From Oxytricha trifallax (Eukaryota; Ciliophora; Spirotrichea; Sporadotrichida; Oxytrichidae): 64,000 nucleotides of DNA. Positions 57,869 through 64,000 of this stretch are shown piece after piece. The position numbers and the translations under genes were made by a program. The stretch spans positions 1 to 64,000 of the forward strand of contig ARYC01019785.1 of NCBI GenBank assembly GCA_000711775.1. Direction: 5' to 3'. The notes beneath the pieces were generated by a model, which saw only the letters and a list, made by a program, of their open reading frames with translations, ran no database searches and had not been told where the DNA came from. Each line of letters begins with the position of its first letter. Positions within the stretch are counted from its first letter, which is position 1.

Positions 57869-60800
57869 TCAAATCATCCTGAACTGCTATTATTTAGCTT
57901 ATTACTAATGCAACTAATTTTGCTCGACACTATAAAGTTTATCCTCTTTTATCTCTACCTTCTACTAAATATCCTTGTTTCTTTGCTAAATTATGATTTT
58001 CTGCAATATTTCCATAAGATTATCTTTGGTGTTATCATCAACTAACTGTGATTTCAAAATCCCTGAAAAGTTTAATATTATATTGGCAATATCCTCATAG
58101 AGCTAACTGTGATTTTCAAAACTATAAAAGCAAGTATTTATATCATCAAGAGGGCGTTGAGAGGATAAAACTGACCTCCAAAAGTCAGGTAAGTAGCTTT
58201 TATCTCTTAGATTTTCTTGCTTGTAAAACTTTTGATTTCTATGCCAATGTCTGTTATGTTATTCCTTCTGATACATCTCAATCAACTCATAGATATGGCT
58301 GAGTATTTCTTAGTTTTAATTCCTAATACAACTATTAAAAGTCTAAAATATTCCACCATTTTTTGGACTTTAAATCTCTAAATTAAATTGTTTTTCATCT
58401 TTATCCAAATCCTAGCAATTATTAACCATAAACTTTTCATTTTAATTTTCAGTTTCTTAATGGTTGCTCTCTATTATTTTCAAGATTTCAAGCATTTTAT
58501 TAAATACTGCATCCTTTTTCGTTTTATTAGAGTCCTATTATGTCCTATTTTTTGCAACCTAGAGATTTTACCTCAAATGAATTTATCTCTTAATAAACAT
58601 CAGCTGCTTCTATGATGTCAATTATTGCTTGTGATTTTTCATGTTATTTCTACCACTGCTACTATTTAGTGCATTTTACATGTCAGTGTTTGATACCCCA
58701 TAAGATCCATTATAAGTTTACTATTATGAAAGCATTTCATCATTCTTTTTCTTAATCATTAAACTTAACTTTTCTGAGGGTGTAACGCTTAATTTGTATG
58801 ACTCAATTTTACTAGAAATAGATAATTCGTGGTTGAGAGGTGTGTGCGATTGAGTTTATGTTTTAGGAATATTATGAAGATTCCTTATTTGCTTTTTAAT
58901 GCTTTGTTTTCTCTAAAACAGCTTATAATATAAAGAACTAAGCAAAAGAAAATTGTTTATTATATATTCAATTTTATCTGATTAAGTGTGTTTTTAGCCG
59001 TTTAGAAGATGAGACTAAGAGTAAGTTTGTGTTCGAGAACCATTCTAGTTTGAATATGGTGAGGAAAGTAAATTTTTCAAAGACATGTTATCATTGTATC
59101 CGATCATAGTAGTCCTTTCATGTTTATTGTGATTTTAAAATTAATGGAAATGAATTAGATACTAAATCAAAGCAAATAAATCAATATGAGTGTGGTTGGT
59201 TTAACTGCCAGTTAAAATTGAATTGTTTCCTATTTAACTTAACTTTTCCCGAGGTAAAAACTACTACAACCCCATTTCTTAGCCCTAATTCCTGCTTTAC
59301 ATCAATAAGTTATTATAAAACTCTTATTGTTAAGGAGTGGTAGCTTGATTTGTAGCTACTACAGTCTGAATATATGTTTGAAATCCGATGGGTAAATTAT
59401 TGCTATGATGCTGTTGCTGTTAGATCTTATTTGTATTTGAATGAATGTTAGAAGTTTTGTTTTAAGAACCTAGCAATTAAAAAGCTGATTAAGGTCTGCC
59501 TTTAACACCAATGGAGTTTACTACAGTCTTCGAATATTTATTTGAAAATTTTGAATTGCCTTAATTTGGTTATATTACAATACGCCTTATGTTTTTACTT
59601 TGATTCTATAAGTTATGTTCAATATTTGCCATATTCTAACCTAACAGATCTTATTATTACATATTCACAGCATGCTTATGTTTAATTGCTTGGTTATTAT
59701 TTGAGGAGTATTTGTTGCTGGGATAGTAGCTGCTTACAACAGCTTATGAGTTATAAGGTTCAATTTATTGCTAAGTTGTATCTTCTCCACTGAAATGCTA
59801 CTGGTACACATCATTCTTCATAAAAATTTCGTCTGCTGTTGGGCTCTTCAAGTTTTCAAACACGGAGAGTCTTCCTCGATCAGTTGATGCACCCATATCA
59901 CTGCTTATGGACTTTTTTGAGCCTCCCAACTCAACTTTTAAAGTAAATTTTCTCTAAAAAGATGGACTGTTTATTACATTTAGACTTTCACCTCCTTTTT
60001 CTTATTTATTTTTAAGATAAATTTCTCTCTGATCCTTAGTTCTAGAAACATTCATTGAATTAGATCTAAACTCTTCTCATTTAATTACAATCTTTTAATT
60101 CAAAAATTTAGCAACAAATAAATAAAGTTTACTTGAGAATATGACTACCTTTTGTTACTACCTTGGAGATGAAGGTTTACTAATTGGTTCTTCACTCACT
60201 TCAGCGATATCTTCGGTAATTTATGAAGTCTGAGCGTTTATTTACTATCCCAATGTAATTTTTTCATTTCCCCCTTCATTTTTATTTAAGACAGTATTTT
60301 GCAAATGAGTTACGTCAATATTCTACACTAAACTTGTCTAAGCATCGCTCTGCTTCTATTAACTTTAAAGAGTAATCTACTTCTTCAAATAATTGCTATT
60401 TTTTTATTGTTAAAGTGTCTAATGTTACTAAGCCTAAAATTTTGGATTGTTTTTTGGAGCTTATTAATTGAAAGCCTTAACTTATAGATACGTTGAACTT
60501 TAAGGTCTTTCAATAATCTTTTATTTCATAACGAGGAAGGCGTTAGAATCGTAAAGTTAGTTTATGTCGTCTGCAAAATTGGTTTAGATGCTTGTAGTTC
60601 TACATTTTATCATGTTTCCTTGAGTAAGAGTGCGCTTAATTGCAGTTACAGGCCTTACTCGTAACCCAGATTACGACTAATTTTTATTACTGTGTAATGC
60701 TTCCGCTTTGTTAGATTTATTGGTGTAAGGGGATTAGGATTGCTTATAAGGTGAAATTGGGGAATAGCTGCTTATCTATGGTTAAAAGTGGATTTATTGC

Positions 60801-60910
60801 TCTTAATATTGAGGTTGAACGTTAGCTTGCATAGCTTGATTTTGATATTATAATTATTGGAATCTATGAGGTTGATGTTCTTAAAGTTGCTGTTACAGAG
60901 GTCTCATCAT
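57869..60910 (-). CDS. Gln/Asn/Ser-rich protein, 981 aa after intron removal
   Basis: Minus strand, ATG 60910-60908 (MMRPLQQQLQEHQPHRFQQL), TGA 57871-57869. One 96-nt intron (60066-60161, GTAGT..TTTAG) removes the only in-frame TGA; the rest is then 982 codons. Composition is Gln-, Asn- and Ser-rich with many TAA/TAG codons and few recognisable features. There is a moderately conserved-looking block (KPSSPRSNSMNVSRTKDQRE; GGSKKSISSDMGASTDRGRL, FENLKSPTADEIFMK), a helical section (LSLMIKKKNDEMLSQQQTYN) and a C-terminal helix-rich part (LSHIYELIEMYQKEQHNRHW; YEDIANIILNFSGILKSQLV). No domain recognised. The opposite strand also carries a long Cys-rich open frame (about 58900-59780), rejected as a shadow. 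Convergent with the CFAP161 fusion, 119 bp apart. Confidence 0.7.
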
Positions 60911-61236
60911 TATTTTAAGAATTAAATGTAACTTAATTTATATCTATAAAACCTTTTATTTCCTTGGATACTATTTCTTCTTTCATATGAATTTATTCTA
61001 AAAGAATAAATAATTTTGAGAGTGTTATAAAATAGGTATAATTATATTACAGAAAACATATTATTATAATAATTAAAGACTATTATTATTGTTGAATGAA
61101 ACATTTAATGTAATTTATTCAAAAATTCTTTTAAATTAACTTTTATATTTTGCATAATATAGCTCAATAATTATTCTTTTTTTTATTATATACCATAATA
61201 GTAGTTATTTTAATTCAATCTTAAATAATTGTTATT
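60911..61236. other. AT-rich spacer upstream of the Gln-rich gene
   Basis: Non-coding, AT-rich. The 6-bp GTTATT at 61231-61236 is the left copy of the target-site duplication of the adjacent palindrome. Confidence 0.6.
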
Positions 61237-62217
61237 TGTTCCGCCCGAGATCCCCTCCCCACCTCCCCACCCCGTCTACCGGTCGACCGAGACCCCCTCC
61301 CCCACCCCCTAAAATACCCCATTTCATATCAAATTTTGTACCTAGAGGGTCTAAATCGATTTCCTTCTTGACATCTCGACATCATAAACCTTATTTTATA
61401 TATAAAATTACATAAAATTTTCAAAATTCTTTATTTCAATGTTAGTGCCTTATATGATATAAATTTTATGATTTTATAAGTTTCACTATCTTTGTCAATC
61501 ATTATTACACTTTCTCAATAAAATATAAATTAAAAAAACTTTTCTATTGAATAATATGAGAATTATATTTCTAAATAAAATTTATATACTATAATATACA
61601 AAATTTATTTTAATATTTTTTACCCCTTAAATCAACTTCATTCGACATAATTCGAAGAAAAAATCTGATTAATTTTTTAAGTTTTTGATTTTCGATAATT
61701 TATAAAAAATTATGAAAAATGTATTGACCAAAATGCGAAAATCAAAAACTTAAAAAATTAATCAGATTTTTTCTTCGAATTATGTCGAATGAAGTTGATT
61801 TAAGGGGTAAAAAATATTAAAATAAATTTTGTATATTATAGTATCTAAATTTTATTTAGAAATAAAATTCTCATATTATTCAATAGAAAAGTTTTTTAAT
61901 TTATATTTTATTGAGAAAGTGTAATAATGATTGACAAAGATAGTGAAACTTATAAAATCATAAAATTTATATCATATAAGGCACTAACACTGAAATAAAG
62001 AATTTTGGAAATTTTATGTAATTTTATATATAAAATAAGGCTTATGATGTCGAGATGTCAAGAAGGAAATCGATTTAGACCCTCTAGGTACAAAATTTGA
62101 TATGAAATGGGGTATTTTAGGAGGTGGGGGAGGGGGCGGGGAGGGCGGTGGGGAGGGGGTTCTCGGTCGATGAACGGAGGTGGGGAGGGGGTGGGGGAGG
62201 GGATCTCGGGCGGAACA
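61237..62217. mobile_element. 981-bp palindromic foldback element with G/C-rich ends and 6-bp TSD
   Basis: The left end TGTTCCGCCCGAGATCCCCT and right end AGGGGATCTCGGGCGGAACA are exact reverse complements. The arms (~460 bp each, mostly matching) meet near 61722 around a short loop. The outer ~80 bp of each arm are C- or G-tracts (CCCC.. left, GGGGG.. right) in otherwise AT-rich DNA; the inner arms are AT-rich. GTTATT flanks both ends directly (61231-61236 and 62218-62223), a target-site duplication that shows insertion as a unit. No transposase is encoded, so it is non-autonomous. The 70-codon minus frame inside (62014-62226) is a by-product of the G-tracts. Confidence 0.92.
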
Positions 62218-62334
62218 GTTATTCATATAGATTTATAAATTTGACAGGACTAAATATAGGCTGCATTATGTATTCAATATTAGAATTTAATGAAGTAATT
62301 TAGTAATATAGATAATTGATAGATAAATATAATA

Positions 62335-64000
62335 ATGAAGTTCGGCATATAATTTGAGTTTCACAAGATCCCAGAGTGGTACACGGAATACCTAGACTAC
62401 CTTAAGTTCAAGAGCATGATCAAAGACTTCAAAAAAAGAATAAAAAGTAAGTTTGAGTCGACACTTATTTTAAGTAAAAGGGAATAAAGAACGTCTATTT
62501 TAACTTCATTTATATCAGTTTTCAAAACTATGTTGAAAATAAAACACGATTAATTGATGTATAAATGAAAAATCATAATAAATGCACATTATTAAACATG
62601 GTTTATAGAAGGAGAATGCCATAAATTGCCAGGATATTACTACCTGACTGCGAATCGCAGAGCTATTAAAATGAATATTTATGACAAATTACGCCTGAAA
62701 TAAAACAAAATGCAAAGAGTGTATGGCCCAGACTCAGACATTTGACTTTATATAACTTTTATGAATAATTTTATATAATATGACATCGAACAAGACAGAG
62801 TACCTCAATAAAGAGGACTAGACTTCAAAATGAAAAGAGAAGTTTCTTCAAAAGATGATTCTTATCTGTATGGAAGGAAAAATTTCTATATTGATCAAAT
62901 GGACGCAGTGGAGAAGGAAGGTGTAGAAAATGAGATAGCAGATATCATAAATCATAAAATCCTAAACACCTCACAGGATTAGAGTTTAAATAGTAGTAAT
63001 AGTTCAGAAAGAGCAATTGACATTTAAATTATGGGGAAAATCTTTTTTTCCAAATATTTTCAATGTATTTTCTGTAAAGAAATAATAAATTTTTCAGAGC
63101 AAAGCTGAAAAACACAAATAAATAGAATTAGGTACGGGATGCAGTGAGCTTCGGCGAGGATTGTCCTGAAGATAATAATTAAAGCTACCTGGATAACCAA
63201 TAGTATCTGCATAAAAAAATCTAGCAGTAATAATAGTAAATGTATGGGGGCTCCTAATAGTCTTATAATTTTCATGAAGATAGCTTCAATATGATTAGTA
63301 TGTAATTTGAGGGAAATTAGCAGATCGGGTAAGATGTAATTATTATAAAAAAATAAACTAACAATAATTTTATAAATCTTCAATTTCATTGAAGATATTT
63401 TTTCCCTTAGTTTTCAAATATATAGATTAAAATTTAATTAAAGCTTCCAAACATCATTAAATAATATAATAACATACAAAATTATACTACTTTATTAAAT
63501 TACTTGAGAGGTTTTTTTATTTTAATCCCTATTAAAGTTATTAATGGGCAAGAACCTTAATATCAAGCTAAGCAAATCCGTCAAATTTTTAATTTTAAAT
63601 GAATAAAAATATTATGATTTTAATAATAATTCAGTCTCTTATTAGCATTATACAATCCCACCCATTTTAGCCTTTACTGAAAAAGGAAAATATTTTTAAA
63701 ATGTCTTACTAAGAATAGGAATAGTATTTAAAATAACTTTAAAAACCTAAGCTTCCTGTTAGCAAAATAGACTTTGACTTGCCTAAAATGGACAAGACAA
63801 TTGTTGAAAATTTGAAACCTAATGAAGAAGAGGATTACTTAGGTAAGTAATTCTATATGAATTATTGAAATCAATGAGATCTCATTTATATTGCATCAAT
63901 TACTTAAATTGCAAAGTATTTACATTGTTTATAGTTTAGGCTGAATCAGAGTTGGAAATGCGAAAATGGCTGGAGAGATTCTTAGATGACATAAACGAAA
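62335..64000 (+). CDS. second SPX-domain protein (XPR1-like paralogue), 5' part
   Basis: ATG 62335 (MKFGIQFEFHKIPEWYTEYL, then DYLKFKSMIKDFKKRIK). A 162-nt intron (62447-62608, GTAAG..TATAG) leads to KGECHKLPGYYYLTANRRAI. A 45-bp IES (pointer GACAT) is removed to give VYGPDSDIEQDRVPQQRG. Further blocks are DSYLYGRKNFYIDQMDAVEK near 62870, then, after an AT-rich gap (about 63040-63690), MSYQEQEQYLKQLQKPKLPV and, following a GTAAG..TATAG intron near 63842-63940, AESELEMRKWLERFLDDINE at the window edge. The last corresponds to EAEKEMREWIKSFMQEVKRI of the XPR1-like gene. It runs off the window; an EXS domain is expected but not seen. Confidence 0.8.
62737..62786. other. IES, pointer GACAT, 45 bp
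   Basis: GACAT at 62737-62741 and 62782-62786, complete Asp codon plus AT in the same phase. Excision of 45 bp removes TGA 62742-62744 and joins YGPDSD to IEQDRVPQQRG. Confidence 0.85.
63040..63690. other. AT-rich insert inside SPX paralogue, probable IES
   Basis: Non-coding stretch between two SPX-paralogue coding blocks. Similar words (GGAAAAT) occur at both ends but do not match in codon phase, so the pointer is unresolved. Confidence 0.45.

Noticed and set aside
58900..59785. Long Cys-rich plus-strand frame under the TGA-only-stop code
   Set aside because: Looked like a membrane protein at first, but the minus strand carries a continuous 3-kb Gln-rich gene over the same bases with ATG, TGA and a fitting intron.
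62014..62226. Proline-rich 70-codon minus frame
   Set aside because: Produced by the G-tracts of the palindromic element end; no coding features.
1..64000. Telomeric C4A4/G4T4 repeats, CRISPR arrays, rRNA or tRNA genes
   Set aside because: Looked for and not seen. G-rich tracts at 62120-62205 are part of the palindromic element, not telomere repeats; I saw no convincing tRNA fold, but a scan tool could still find one.

Overview
The window reads as germline (micronuclear) DNA of a ciliate, most likely a hypotrich/spirotrich (Oxytricha/Stylonychia-like); species not determined. Three things point there. (1) Nearly every gene has in-frame TAA and TAG where homologues have Gln, and genes end only at TGA. 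(2) Coding regions are cut by short AT-rich inserts that are not GT-AG introns. Their ends share a short direct repeat (a 'pointer'), and removing insert plus one repeat copy restores frame and family homology. Clear examples are RPL22 (TGCAAA), CFAP161 (AACTTGA), a CCDC162-like gene (CTATAACTAT, GAGAA), RBBP6/MPE1-like (TAATAG) and an SPX gene (GACAT). These are internal eliminated sequences (IESs) between macronuclear-destined segments (MDSs). The varied pointers, not fixed TA, argue against Paramecium. (3) The left end carries a decayed Tc1/mariner DDE transposon resembling hypotrich TBE elements. No telomeric repeats occur, so these are not finished nanochromosomes.

Layout. 1-6.4 kb: germline-limited repeats and transposon wreckage. 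6.4-8.2 kb: AT-rich spacer. 8.2-14.6 kb: CCDC162-like gene with many IESs, then an unknown charged protein. 15.2-22.3 kb: two minus-strand genes (one a long coiled coil) and a divergent plus gene. 23-26.5 kb: DCAF11/WDR23-like WD40 gene. 27.1-31.5 kb: RBBP6/MPE1-like gene and an unknown gene only 26 bp apart. 31.7-36.8 kb: LRAT-like gene and a coiled-coil gene. 36.9-37.4 kb: palindromic element. 37.9-43.7 kb: leucine-rich-repeat gene and an unknown gene, possibly one locus. 43.8-48 kb: coiled-coil gene diverging from a membrane protein gene. 48-50.3 kb: CD2BP2 and phospholipid scramblase, divergent. 50.4-54.7 kb: XPR1-like phosphate exporter. 55-57.8 kb: RPL22, then a CFAP161-calcyphosin fusion. 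57.9-60.9 kb: Gln-rich gene. 61.2-62.2 kb: perfect-ended palindromic element with G/C-rich tips and a 6-bp target-site duplication. 62.3-64 kb: 5' half of a second SPX gene.

The genes are not a functional operon; they are separate eukaryotic units, probably destined for separate or two-gene nanochromosomes. The cellular theme is mixed: cilia (CFAP161/CAPSL, coiled coils), RNA processing (CD2BP2, RBBP6), ubiquitin (DCAF11), phosphate/membrane (XPR1, scramblase) and ribosome (RPL22). Several genes become exact open frames only after predicted IESs and introns are removed (RPL22 122 aa, RBBP6-like 630 aa, coiled coil 885 aa, unknown plus gene 437 aa, Gln-rich 981 aa). That arithmetic is the strongest internal support for the IES calls.
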